Source: an uncultured Bacteroidota bacterium (GTDB lineage Bacteria; Bacteroidota; Bacteroidia; AKYH767-A; 2013-40CM-41-45). Taken from it: DNA of 46,365 nt. The notes beneath the pieces were generated by a model. That model was not told the DNA's origin. It saw nothing but the letters and a program-made list of their open reading frames with translations, and made no database searches. Below are positions 9,396 to 17,049 of this stretch, piece by piece; within the stretch, counting starts at the first letter, position 1; every line of letters begins with the position of its first letter. The stretch covers positions 1-46,365 of the forward strand of contig CALMQM010000021.1 of NCBI GenBank assembly GCA_937871435.1, given 5' to 3'. The translations under genes and the position numbers were made by a program.

Positions 9396-9446
9396 TCACC
9401 ATTTTTTCGGACCATTTATAAGTAGCTTTTGAATTTTGGAAAGCAT
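9396..9446 (-). pseudogene. Remnant copy of the adjacent gene's 5' end
   Basis: On the minus strand the first nine codons read MLSKIQKLL. They match the first 27 bases of the gene starting at 11027 at 26 positions (MLSKFQKLL there). The copy then diverges and stops after 16 codons. It sits downstream of that gene's stop, as expected if a tandem paralogue was once present and its body was deleted. It is too short to be a gene. Confidence 0.45.
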
Positions 9447-9536
9447 GCTACAATTTAGTCATTGTTGCAGTAAAGATGAAGGATGAGTAGTATTAAAATA
9501 ATTGCTTTAAGTTCATAGGAAAAATTATTTCTTGTT

Positions 9537-11027
9537 TTACTCCACCAGGAATTTTATCGTTCCTGTAGCGCCGTTGCTTTGTAGCCTGGCCATGTAAATT
9601 CCGGGAGCGAGTTCAGGTAATGTTAAATGCTGAACGCTGCTCCACTCCGGCAATGGATAACCCGCAACTTTTTTTCCTTCCAGGTTGATGATTTGTAATT
9701 CGCCTTCAGCTCTCAGCGCAGAATAAGTGATCGTAAAATTTCTGCCGGTCACCGGATTTGGATTGAATTGAAAATTAATTTTTGAATTAATTTCAGGGAT
9801 TCTATTTGTTAAGCTATCACAAACAGTTCCTGTTTCCGATCCTAAAAAATAATTCGGGTAATTAGGGATTGTAAATGCATTATAAGATGGCAAATGAATA
9901 CAGTGCTGACAAACATCACAGCCCAATCCCACTATATCCGGATGATTGATCACGTGAATATCAAGTGTACCATTTCCGCAATTGATATATATTTTTCCAT
10001 CCGGAGCTAGTTGTGACAAATAAAACGAAGTGGCGAATGGTGGCTGAGGAGAATAATAACCATCGTATACTGCTACAGTGGTTTTCGATGCAGCAATGTT
10101 TGAAGCAGTTAAATCAAACTGATAAACGTAATTAGTTGAGGAAAGATAAAGTACTTTTGAATTGGGAGAAAATGCAACACCGACACTGATCGCGCTATCA
10201 TTAATGGCAACCTGAATTGGATTCACAAAATCACCAGTACAACGATCAAATTGGTAAATGTCCAGATCCCTGGTTGGTTCGTAATATGCATAGTATTTTC
10301 CATCCGGAGAGAATACGCATTGTCCAAAAAACCAATCCCGGTATGAGCCGATACTTTGAGTATAAGGACCATCGATTCCAAAAGGAGTAATTAAATATTT
10401 ATAATAAAGAGATGAATTAACTCCCCGATGTACAATCAACCACCAATCCCTCCCATTTGCATGTTTGCACGCTGTTAATCGGCCTTCCGTTAAACTGTCA
10501 TGGAGCAAAATATTATTTTTTGAAACAACTGCACCAAGACCAGAATCCATTGACATGTCAATGATACTATAGTATAAATAAAAAGAAGAAAACGTATAAC
10601 CGTAGTCATCGCAGGTTTCGTGAAATAAATAATACTGCCTGGGATGGTCTGGAATCGGAATAACCAGATTTGCTTGTGGAAGTGTCAAACCTAAATGAGT
10701 ATGATTAGTTGTAAAGGGTGCCGGACTTAATCCGCTTCCGTTTAACATGGTGTCATTGGCTGCATTGGCAATGTACACTCCGTTGGAAACAAAAAGTAAA
10801 TTCCCAATTGAATCAGAGATCAATCCATTAGTGCAATCTAAATTTATGTTTCGGTTATCCTGATTGATATTTAAGATTCCGCCAGTAAAATCCATTTTAA
10901 TTCCCCCCCAGGGAGGACCACTTTGATATTCATAACCCATTAACCATAGATTATTAATTCCCTGAGCCTGCAAAAGGACGGGAATCAAAAGTGATATCAA
11001 AAGTAGCTTTTGAAATTTGGAAAGCAT
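9537..11027 (-). CDS. T9SS cargo, WD40/propeller-like
   Basis: Secreted protein of unknown function, 496 residues. The signal peptide ends at LLQA|QGINN (Q-rule). The body has repeated β-propeller-style segments: VFSPDGKYYAYYEP at about 235-250, VAFSPNSKVLYLSS at about 285-300 and LAPDGKIYINCGNG at about 340-355, each of the xPDGKxxY type. A small cysteine pair occurs in CDVCQHC. The C-terminus is a type A sorting domain (FQFNPNPVTG ... APGIYMARL). No catalytic residues were identified. A TATCTTAG near-consensus -7 box lies just upstream of the start. A stable hairpin (11083-11108) would lie upstream of that box. Confidence 0.85.
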   Translation of the reverse strand: MLSKFQKLLLISLLIPVLLQAQGINNLWLMGYEYQSGPPWGGIKMDFTGGILNINQDNRNINLDCTNGLISDSIGNLLFVSNGVYIANAANDTMLNGSGLSPAPFTTNHTHLGLTLPQANLVIPIPDHPRQYYLFHETCDDYGYTFSSFYLYYSIIDMSMDSGLGAVVSKNNILLHDSLTEGRLTACKHANGRDWWLIVHRGVNSSLYYKYLITPFGIDGPYTQSIGSYRDWFFGQCVFSPDGKYYAYYEPTRDLDIYQFDRCTGDFVNPIQVAINDSAISVGVAFSPNSKVLYLSSTNYVYQFDLTASNIAASKTTVAVYDGYYSPQPPFATSFYLSQLAPDGKIYINCGNGTLDIHVINHPDIVGLGCDVCQHCIHLPSYNAFTIPNYPNYFLGSETGTVCDSLTNRIPEINSKINFQFNPNPVTGRNFTITYSALRAEGELQIINLEGKKVAGYPLPEWSSVQHLTLPELAPGIYMARLQSNGATGTIKFLVE

Positions 11028-11408
11028 GTTACTAAGATACTCTTTAATTCTTCCACCCGGCGGAATCTTTGTGTGTCAGCACGTGCGCAATGGGATTCCA
11101 TCGCGCACAGTAAGTCAAAGATTTTAACTCCACCATTTCTTCTCTTTGAATGAAATTACTCAATTATTTTGTAATTCAATGGGAGGGATTTTATTGCACG
11201 AACTCCCTGTTCAACAAAGTTCCATCAGGGTTCAAGAATACAATCAAAACAAATATAACGGTGAAAATTGCTTCAACAAAATGTTTCGCCAGAGCTAACC
11301 TGATTAAGGATGCGACGCAATACCACCTCGTAAAAAGTTTCGTTCAGGGAATCCATAGAGCGGAAGATCGAAAAAGAAGATTAAAATATTACTCAACAAT
11401 TTAAAATA
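11028..11408. other. Non-coding gap with a GC-rich hairpin
   Basis: It contains a hairpin at 11083-11108. An 84-codon open frame (11150-11404, plus) reads like unselected sequence, with no signal, domain or promoter. I leave that frame unannotated. Confidence 0.5.
11083..11108. repeat. GC-rich hairpin
   Basis: GTGCGCAATGG (11083-11093) pairs with CCATCGCGCAC (11098-11108) around a 4-nt GATT loop, with one A·C mismatch. No U-tract follows on either strand, so it is not a standard terminator. It lies 55-80 nt upstream of the start at 11027. Confidence 0.55.
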
Positions 11409-12422
11409 TCAGACAGCTCCACCTTCCGAAAAAATTACTTCCAGCAATGTTTGTCCGACAGCTTTCAACGTATTGCGATCGATGATGTCCATGTTGTCGC
11501 GGTGAGTATGCCAGTGAGCACCGAAACCGCTGCGTGTAGATGGATTGGAATGAATAATATCGATGGATGGAATGTTGATTCGGTTTACATAGACATGATC
11601 ATCGGTCACAAAACCTGATTCCTGATACAGGAAATAATCGCTGTAACCCAGACGTGCCGCTGTTTTCCAGACCTTATCGATCACGAATTGCGCGTGTTGT
11701 TTTGAAAATCCTTCCATTCGGAATTGCGCGCCTTTCGCTCCAACCATGTCAAGAAGAATTCCATAGTCAGCAGTGTATCCGGGAATATGTGTATTCGATG
11801 CCCAGAATTGTGTACCAAGTGCATAGGAATCTTCACTCTCTTCTCCCCCGTCTTTTTTCCCCCAATCCTCCGCATCAAAACAAATCAAATCAACACCGAT
11901 GCGTGGTGACTGCAATGAAAACTGTCTGGCCATTTCAAGCAACACCGCTACTCCGCTACCGGCATCGTCGGCTCCCATAATCGGTTCTCCTGTACGCACC
12001 GAATCCTGATCCGCCCACGGCCGTGTGTCCCAGTGCGCAAACAATAGCACACGTGATTTACTCTGCGGATTGAAGGAGGCAATAATATTTTTGATATTCA
12101 GTCTGACACCGTCATAAGTCGTAACAACTCCTGTTTGTACAGAAACCGAAGGACAATACAATTTGAATTTTTGTTCAATGTATGTGGCACAGGCTTCATG
12201 CGCTTTGGTTCCGGGAACACGCGGACCAAAATCGCATTGGGCTTTTACATAGTTGTAAGCGGAATCGGCGTTGAAGATCGGGGCGATAATTGCCGGCTGA
12301 GTTACGGTTGTCGTAGCAGGCTGCGGTTTCTTCTGATCACCACAAGATAAAATGAGACCAAGCACTGTGCTCAGGAAAAACATTTCACGCAAAGGACGCA
12401 AAGAGACTTTTCGAAAATTCAT
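11409..12422 (-). CDS. M28-fold glutaminyl cyclase-like lipoprotein
   Basis: Probable glutaminyl-peptide cyclotransferase that converts N-terminal Gln of exported proteins to pyroglutamate. An M28 aminopeptidase is the alternative. A lipobox LILSC places the lipidated cysteine at residue 27, so it is membrane-anchored in the periplasm. The M28/QC fold shows FAHWDTRPWADQD (His130), GADDAGSG (Asp152/153), CFDAEDWG (Glu185-Asp186) and a C-terminal HWHTHRDNMD histidine cluster (303-307). This matches the single-zinc QC branch better than two-zinc peptidases. The first 13 residues are encoded by a CGCAAAG repeat. An inner ATG at 12383 exists, but starting there removes all positive charge from the signal peptide. 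The gene starts 17 bp after the cysS stop, probably in one operon. Confidence 0.82.
   Translation of the reverse strand: MNFRKVSLRPLREMFFLSTVLGLILSCGDQKKPQPATTTVTQPAIIAPIFNADSAYNYVKAQCDFGPRVPGTKAHEACATYIEQKFKLYCPSVSVQTGVVTTYDGVRLNIKNIIASFNPQSKSRVLLFAHWDTRPWADQDSVRTGEPIMGADDAGSGVAVLLEMARQFSLQSPRIGVDLICFDAEDWGKKDGGEESEDSYALGTQFWASNTHIPGYTADYGILLDMVGAKGAQFRMEGFSKQHAQFVIDKVWKTAARLGYSDYFLYQESGFVTDDHVYVNRINIPSIDIIHSNPSTRSGFGAHWHTHRDNMDIIDRNTLKAVGQTLLEVIFSEGGAV
12388..12403 (+). repeat. CGCAAAG repeat inside a signal-peptide region
   Basis: Two CGCAAAG copies nine bases apart lie within codons 7-12 of the glutaminyl cyclase gene, read there on the opposite strand. The encoded residues include SLRPLR and supply much of the basic n-region of the lipoprotein signal. 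Confidence 0.5.
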
Positions 12423-12439
12423 GTTGAGGATTTATTAGA

Positions 12440-13921
12440 TTACTCTTTGGTCCAGGAGGTGGTGCCGTCTTTTTCGTCTTTGATTTTGAAACCGAGAGTT
12501 GCGAGTTCGTCACGGATTTTATCGGAGGTGGCAAAATCCTTTTTTGTTTTTGCTTCCGCACGTACACGCAATACCATTTGCATGACACCATCGAGATCTC
12601 CTTTGTCTTGTTGTTGCTCGGCTTTCAGTCCGAGGATTTTGAAGACAAAATCATCATAGGTTTGTTTCAGCAAATCAAGATCTTCCGCTGAAATAGTTTC
12701 CGTTCCCGCATTTACAGAATTGATGATGCGGACAGCTTCAAACAATTGAGCAATCGTGATCGCGGTATTAAAATCATCCAGCATCGCATCGTAGCATGCC
12801 TGACGAAGAGCTTTGATATCGCTGGTCGAAGAGGATCCGGGTTTAATTTTATGAAGTACTTCATGCGCGTTAAGCAATCGGATCATTCCTTTTTCCGCGC
12901 CTTTTAATCCTTCGTTTGAAAAATCCAGCGTACTGCGGTAATGCGCCTGCAGGACGAAGAAACGAATCGTCATCGCGGAATAGGCCTGCTCAAGCAGCTT
13001 GTGCGAACCGTTGAAAAACTCTTCGAGATTAATAAAGTTCCCCAACGATTTTCCCATCTTCTGTCCGTTGATGGTGATCATATTATTGTGCATCCAATAG
13101 CGAACAGGAGCTTTGCCACATGCTCCCTTACTCTGAGCGATTTCACTTTCATGGTGAGGGAATAACAAATCCATTCCTCCTCCATGAATATCGAATGTTT
13201 CACCGAGATATTTTGTACTCATCGCGGAACATTCAATGTGCCAGCCCGGGAATCCATCACTCCAGGGCGAAGGCCAACGCATGATGTGTTCCGGTGAAGC
13301 TTTTTTCCACAAGGCAAAATCAGCGGGATTGCGTTTCTCTTCCTGACCTTCGAGTTCACGGCGCTCGTTGCCGGCGCCCGCGATGAGATCTTCAATAATT
13401 CTTCCACTCAGCTTTCCGTAATCGTGAGTCTTGCTGTATTTCAACACATCAAAATAGACAGAGCCATTGGATTCATACGCCCAGCCGTTTTTGATGATCT
13501 CTTCGATCATGGAGATTTGTTCGATGATATGTCCGGATGCACGTGGTTCGATGCTGACATTTCTGTTGTTCAATGCACGCATCGCTTCGTGGAATTTCTC
13601 TGTGTAGAGTTCCACAATTTCCATCGGCTCCAGCTTTTCTATTCTTGCCTTCTTCGCGATTTTATCTTCGCCTTCGTCGGCATCATTTTCCAGGTGACCC
13701 ACATCGGTGATGTTGCGTACATAGCGAATCTTATATCCGAGGTGTTCGAAAAAACGATTCACCACATCAAAGGTGATGTAAGGACGAGCATGTCCCAAAT
13801 GTGGCTGACCGTATACTGTTGGTCCGCATACATACATGCCAACAAATCCCGGAACCATGGGAATGAATTCTTCTTTTTTCCTTGTTAATGAGTTGTAGAT
13901 ATGGAGAGGTGGTGTGGGCAT
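12440..13921 (-). CDS. cysS: Cysteinyl-tRNA synthetase
   Basis: Class I aminoacyl-tRNA synthetase charging tRNA-Cys, 493 residues. The HIGH-equivalent is HLGH in [11 protein letters not shown], and the KMSKS loop reads KMGKSLGNF. Zinc ligands are the cysteine in [10 protein letters not shown], the cysteine in HIECSAMS and the PHHESEIAQ histidines. The DALR-type helical anticodon domain is complete, ending in [13 protein letters not shown]. Translation starts at the ATG at 13921, the usual start for the family ([19 protein letters not shown]). The gene lies downstream of a heptamer repeat block at 13.9-14.0 kb. It is followed at 17 bp by the glutaminyl cyclase gene. Confidence 0.97.
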   Translation of the reverse strand: MPTPPLHIYNSLTRKKEEFIPMVPGFVGMYVCGPTVYGQPHLGHARPYITFDVVNRFFEHLGYKIRYVRNITDVGHLENDADEGEDKIAKKARIEKLEPMEIVELYTEKFHEAMRALNNRNVSIEPRASGHIIEQISMIEEIIKNGWAYESNGSVYFDVLKYSKTHDYGKLSGRIIEDLIAGAGNERRELEGQEEKRNPADFALWKKASPEHIMRWPSPWSDGFPGWHIECSAMSTKYLGETFDIHGGGMDLLFPHHESEIAQSKGACGKAPVRYWMHNNMITINGQKMGKSLGNFINLEEFFNGSHKLLEQAYSAMTIRFFVLQAHYRSTLDFSNEGLKGAEKGMIRLLNAHEVLHKIKPGSSSTSDIKALRQACYDAMLDDFNTAITIAQLFEAVRIINSVNAGTETISAEDLDLLKQTYDDFVFKILGLKAEQQQDKGDLDGVMQMVLRVRAEAKTKKDFATSDKIRDELATLGFKIKDEKDGTTSWTKE

Positions 13922-13934
13922 TTTTTGGGTTGCT

Positions 13935-14026
13935 GGTATTAGATATTAGGGACGAGGGTCGGGGGACGGGGGACGTTTTTTTGGGACGGGGGACGTTTTT
14001 TTGGGACGGGGGACGTTTTTGGGGAC
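13935..14026 (+). repeat. Composite heptanucleotide repeat locus 3
   Basis: A TATTAG-type pair (13935-13950) leads into GGGACGAGGG. Three tandem 20-bp copies of GGGACGGGGGACGTTTTTTT follow at 13963-13982, 13983-14002 and 14003-14020, the last two Ts short. The block starts about 14 bp upstream of the cysS ATG, so it occupies the region where the cysS promoter or leader would be. The TATTAG leader matches the one at the window start. Confidence 0.85.
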
Positions 14027-14183
14027 GATAGACCGAGTGACGGGGATTCGGTAATTGATGAATGAAAAATCAACAACATCGGTTGAGGGTGCGGGGTGTT
14101 GCAATATAAAATGAAAAAATATTTAGTTTAAATGAATACATTTTATAAAATGAATGAATGTGATTTCAATTATTTTGATTGAA

Positions 14184-15134
14184 TCAGTGTACGAGCATTT
14201 GTTGAATGTGCTCCAGCATGTCCTTTGTCATTTTTGCCAGATCGTATTCATGTTTCCACCCCCAGTCGGTACGCGCGACTGAATCATCGATGCTTTGTGG
14301 CCAGGAATCAGCGTACTGCTGACGGACATCCGGCTTATAAGTGATTGTAAAGTCAGGTATGTGTTTACGAATTTCTTCGGACAGTTGTTTCGGAGTAAAA
14401 CTCATGGAAGCGATGTTGTAACTGCTCCGAACTTTCACACGTGAAGCGTCAACATTCATCAGTCCGATGGTTGCATTCAATGCATCGTGCATGTACATCA
14501 TCGGCAATGCAGTATTCTCGGAAAGAAAACTCTCGTAAGTTTTGGTTTTGAGCGCTTCATGAAAAATATGAACAGCGTAATCCGTCGTGCCTCCACCCGG
14601 CTCTGTTTTGTATCCGATCAAACCGGGGTAACGGATGCTGCGTACATCCACTCCGAATTTCTGGAAATAATATTCACACCATCTTTCTCCTGCCAACTTG
14701 CTTATCCCGTAAACAGTAGTGGGTTCCGTAATTGTAAATTGAGGTGTATTTACTTTCGGTGTGGAAGGACCAAAAACAGCGATGGAACTTGGCCAGAACA
14801 ATTGAAACTTTTCTTCTCTCGCCATTTCAAGAGTGCCGAGCAATCCTTCCATATTCAGTTTCCAGGCCGATTTAATTTTTTGTTCAGCAGTGGCCGACAA
14901 CAAAGCGGCCAACAGATACACCTGCTTCACATTGTTCTTGCGCACCACTTCCTGTACTTTCGGAAAGTCCAGCACATCGAGTTGAACAAAAGGACCACCA
15001 TCCCGCAATTCCTGACTCGGCTCCTTGATATCCGTCGCGATGACATTGGAAGAGCCATGTATTCTTCGCAATTCTTCAACTAATTCAGAACCTATCTGGC
15101 CCTTGGCGCCGATGACGAGAATGCTTTCTTTCAT
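14184..15134 (-). CDS. SDR-type L-threonine 3-dehydrogenase
   Basis: NAD-dependent short-chain dehydrogenase/epimerase-fold enzyme oxidising L-threonine to 2-amino-3-oxobutyrate, the first step of threonine catabolism to glycine. It is cytosolic, 316 residues and full length. It shows the Rossmann motif GAKGQIG (9-15), the acidic NAD-ribose residue in ATDIKEP, a PSSIAVFG segment and catalytic Y142-x3-K146 in VYGISK. LLAALLSATAEQ and SIRYPGLIGY are typical of the non-zinc threonine dehydrogenase group known from psychrophilic Bacteroidota. A generic NDP-sugar epimerase is the alternative. No kbl (glycine C-acetyltransferase) is adjacent. A perfect TACTTTTG box lies 22 nt upstream. Confidence 0.85.
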   Translation of the reverse strand: MKESILVIGAKGQIGSELVEELRRIHGSSNVIATDIKEPSQELRDGGPFVQLDVLDFPKVQEVVRKNNVKQVYLLAALLSATAEQKIKSAWKLNMEGLLGTLEMAREEKFQLFWPSSIAVFGPSTPKVNTPQFTITEPTTVYGISKLAGERWCEYYFQKFGVDVRSIRYPGLIGYKTEPGGGTTDYAVHIFHEALKTKTYESFLSENTALPMMYMHDALNATIGLMNVDASRVKVRSSYNIASMSFTPKQLSEEIRKHIPDFTITYKPDVRQQYADSWPQSIDDSVARTDWGWKHEYDLAKMTKDMLEHIQQMLVH

Positions 15135-15156
15135 GGGAAATGTGAATGAATTCCGA

Positions 15157-15164
15157 CAAAAGTA
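15157..15164 (-). promoter_or_regulatory. Threonine dehydrogenase -7 box (TACTTTTG)
   Basis: Exact TAnnTTTG match 22 nt upstream of the ATG. The -33 region would fall inside the G-rich repeat that starts at 15174, and no TTG is present there. Confidence 0.5.
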
Positions 15165-15173
15165 CTAAAAATA

Positions 15174-15318
15174 GGGACGGGGGACGAGGGGCGGGGGACG
15201 TTTTAGGAGGGAAAAGGACGTTCAAAGAGGGACGGGGGACGGGGGACGGGGGACGTTCTGGGAGAGGCGAGGGACAAGGGACGTTATAAGAGGGGCGAGG
15301 GACAAGGGACGGGGGACG
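15174..15318 (+). repeat. Heptanucleotide repeat locus 4
   Basis: Several blocks of GGGACGG/GGGACGA units, four of them ending in GGACGTT (near 15187, 15216, 15250 and 15280) followed by short unrelated spacers. At 15229-15256 four units run in exact 7-nt register, giving four G-tracts with 2-nt AC spacers, a strong G-quadruplex motif. It fills much of the gap between the divergent threonine dehydrogenase and membrane glycosyltransferase genes. The rest of that gap (15319-15475) is AT-rich, with no feature I can name. Confidence 0.85.
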
Positions 15319-15475
15319 AAAATATCACTCTTCACATTTAACTACAGATGGACAAAATGAACATTCGGCAAGAATAACAAGCTAATAACCAGACACATGT
15401 AGAACATTAATTTCTTCGGGATGTGAGTTAAAAAGTTCAACTTGCGTTTGCAAAACAACCTGATTGATTGTGAGG

Positions 15476-16933
15476 ATGCGTAAATACCTCCCCTATTTTC
15501 TTTTGCTTCCCTTATTGTTTGTGAATGTTTCGAATTCGCATGACTGGGGAGATGATTTTGCTCAATACCTTATTCAGACTAAAAATATTCTTGAGCATAA
15601 AGCGCAATCAGACAATGGACTTGTGTTTGATCCAGCTGTAGGGAGATTTGCTGTGGATGCTTATCCTGTTGGATTTCCATTGTTGTTGTTACCGGTTGTT
15701 GCCATGACCGGAATTGCCATCAAACCTCTGCTGATTCTTGAGTCTGTATTTCTGATCGCGTTATGTAGTTTGTGTGTTTTGTATTTCAGAAAAGAGTTTG
15801 CTGAATGGCTCGCCTGGGGAATGGTGCTCATACTGGCATATCATCCATTCACGATTGATCTGAAAGCACAGATTCTTTCAGAAATTCCATTTACATTTTT
15901 CCTGATGGCAGTGATTTATCAATGGGAGTCAGGCATTCATTCTCGAAAAAATTTACTGATCACCGGATTACTTCTGGGTTTCCTCGCTTCCATTCGAATT
16001 ACAGGAGTACTCGTGGCAATCGCTTTTCTGCTTCAATCTGTTTTTCAGAAAAAAGATACTGTCACGAATGAGAACAAAAATTATTCTGCTTCAAGGAGTG
16101 GAATTCTGATTCTTCTTGCTTCCGGAATATTTTTCCTTTTAAATAAACTTCTTCTGCCAGTCAACATGAGCAGCTTTTTTGGTTTTTACAATGCCGCAGC
16201 CAATGAATACGGAATGCATCCGCTACAAAATCTGATGTATTACTCAGATCAGTTAAGCATGTTGTTTATCCTTCCTCTTCCCTTCTATGAAGTATGGAAA
16301 TTCATCGTATTAATTCTGGTATGTACCGGATGGATATTGACATTTCGTAAGAAAAGATCTCTTGCCGAATGGTTCAGTCTGATCTATATAATGACGCTGT
16401 TGTTTTATCCTTATACTTCCGGTGGCTTCCGGTTTTTGTTTCCGGTATTCCCGTTTCTTGTGTATTATTTTTTTTCCGCGTTGAAATATTTCCTTTCCAA
16501 AACAAAAATTATCCGAACCTCCGTCCTGATTCCGGTAATTTGTATCGTGTTGCTGATATTTCCAGTCCTTGGAATTGCCGACAAGAGCATGAATTCATCA
16601 TCGGAGATATCCGGACCACAAATGCAACAGAGTCTGGAATTATTTTCCTACCTGCATGAGTTTACCGACAGCAATTCCATTGTTGTTTTCCCAAGAGCAA
16701 GAGCCATGGTATTGTATGGAGGCAGACGAACGACTTATCGACTGAATCATCTTACAGCTGAAGAAAATGATCAATTGTTTGAAAAACTTGGCGTCAATTA
16801 TCTCATTCTTCCACTGAATCCAAGAAAATATGGTTTGTACGATCCGGCTCTCAACACTTATTATTCAGTGAATTATAATAAGTATGCATTGGCATGGAAA
16901 AACGATGCATTCGAAGTCTACCGGCGAAACTGA
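15476..16933 (+). CDS. GT-C-type membrane glycosyltransferase-like protein
   Basis: Polytopic inner-membrane protein of 485 residues with about ten hydrophobic segments. It resembles the GT39/ArnT-like GT-C superfamily, which moves a sugar from a polyprenyl-phosphate donor on the periplasmic side. After the first membrane segment comes DWGDDFAQY, the acidic pair placed in the first periplasmic loop as in GT-C catalytic sites. The C-terminal 100 residues are periplasmic. The ATG at 15476 (MRKYLPYF) is preferred over an in-frame TTG at 15464, which would add four residues before a normal signal-anchor. Donor and acceptor cannot be read from sequence. It lies 116 bp upstream of a second large membrane protein on the same strand. 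Confidence 0.75.
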   Translation: MRKYLPYFLLLPLLFVNVSNSHDWGDDFAQYLIQTKNILEHKAQSDNGLVFDPAVGRFAVDAYPVGFPLLLLPVVAMTGIAIKPLLILESVFLIALCSLCVLYFRKEFAEWLAWGMVLILAYHPFTIDLKAQILSEIPFTFFLMAVIYQWESGIHSRKNLLITGLLLGFLASIRITGVLVAIAFLLQSVFQKKDTVTNENKNYSASRSGILILLASGIFFLLNKLLLPVNMSSFFGFYNAAANEYGMHPLQNLMYYSDQLSMLFILPLPFYEVWKFIVLILVCTGWILTFRKKRSLAEWFSLIYIMTLLFYPYTSGGFRFLFPVFPFLVYYFFSALKYFLSKTKIIRTSVLIPVICIVLLIFPVLGIADKSMNSSSEISGPQMQQSLELFSYLHEFTDSNSIVVFPRARAMVLYGGRRTTYRLNHLTAEENDQLFEKLGVNYLILPLNPRKYGLYDPALNTYYSVNYNKYALAWKNDAFEVYRRN

Positions 16934-17049
16934 CATTGCTTTTATCCACATCGCGGTCGTGAAATAGATTGCTTTATTGAAGAAGGAGAGGAAACAGATT
17001 TGTCTATTTTAGCAACATGTAAGCTCAGGCTGAACGATATTTTATTCCA

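Larger units (their letters stand above)
9169..9536. other. Non-coding gap with repeat and duplicated gene start
   Basis: A CGCAAAG dispersed repeat lies at 9276-9290 (two copies, 8-nt step). A short copy of the 5' end of the neighbouring gene lies at 9396-9446. The rest is AT-rich and I see no coding sequence in it. Confidence 0.6.

Noticed and set aside
11150..11404. 84-codon frame ending just before the glutaminyl cyclase stop
   Set aside because: No signal, domain, promoter or ribosome site, and composition like the surrounding non-coding DNA. Probably chance or a decayed remnant.
14139..14152. 14-bp perfect palindrome CATTTTATAAAATG after the threonine dehydrogenase gene
   Set aside because: Very AT-rich with no loop or U-tract. 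It may contribute to termination but cannot be separated from chance.
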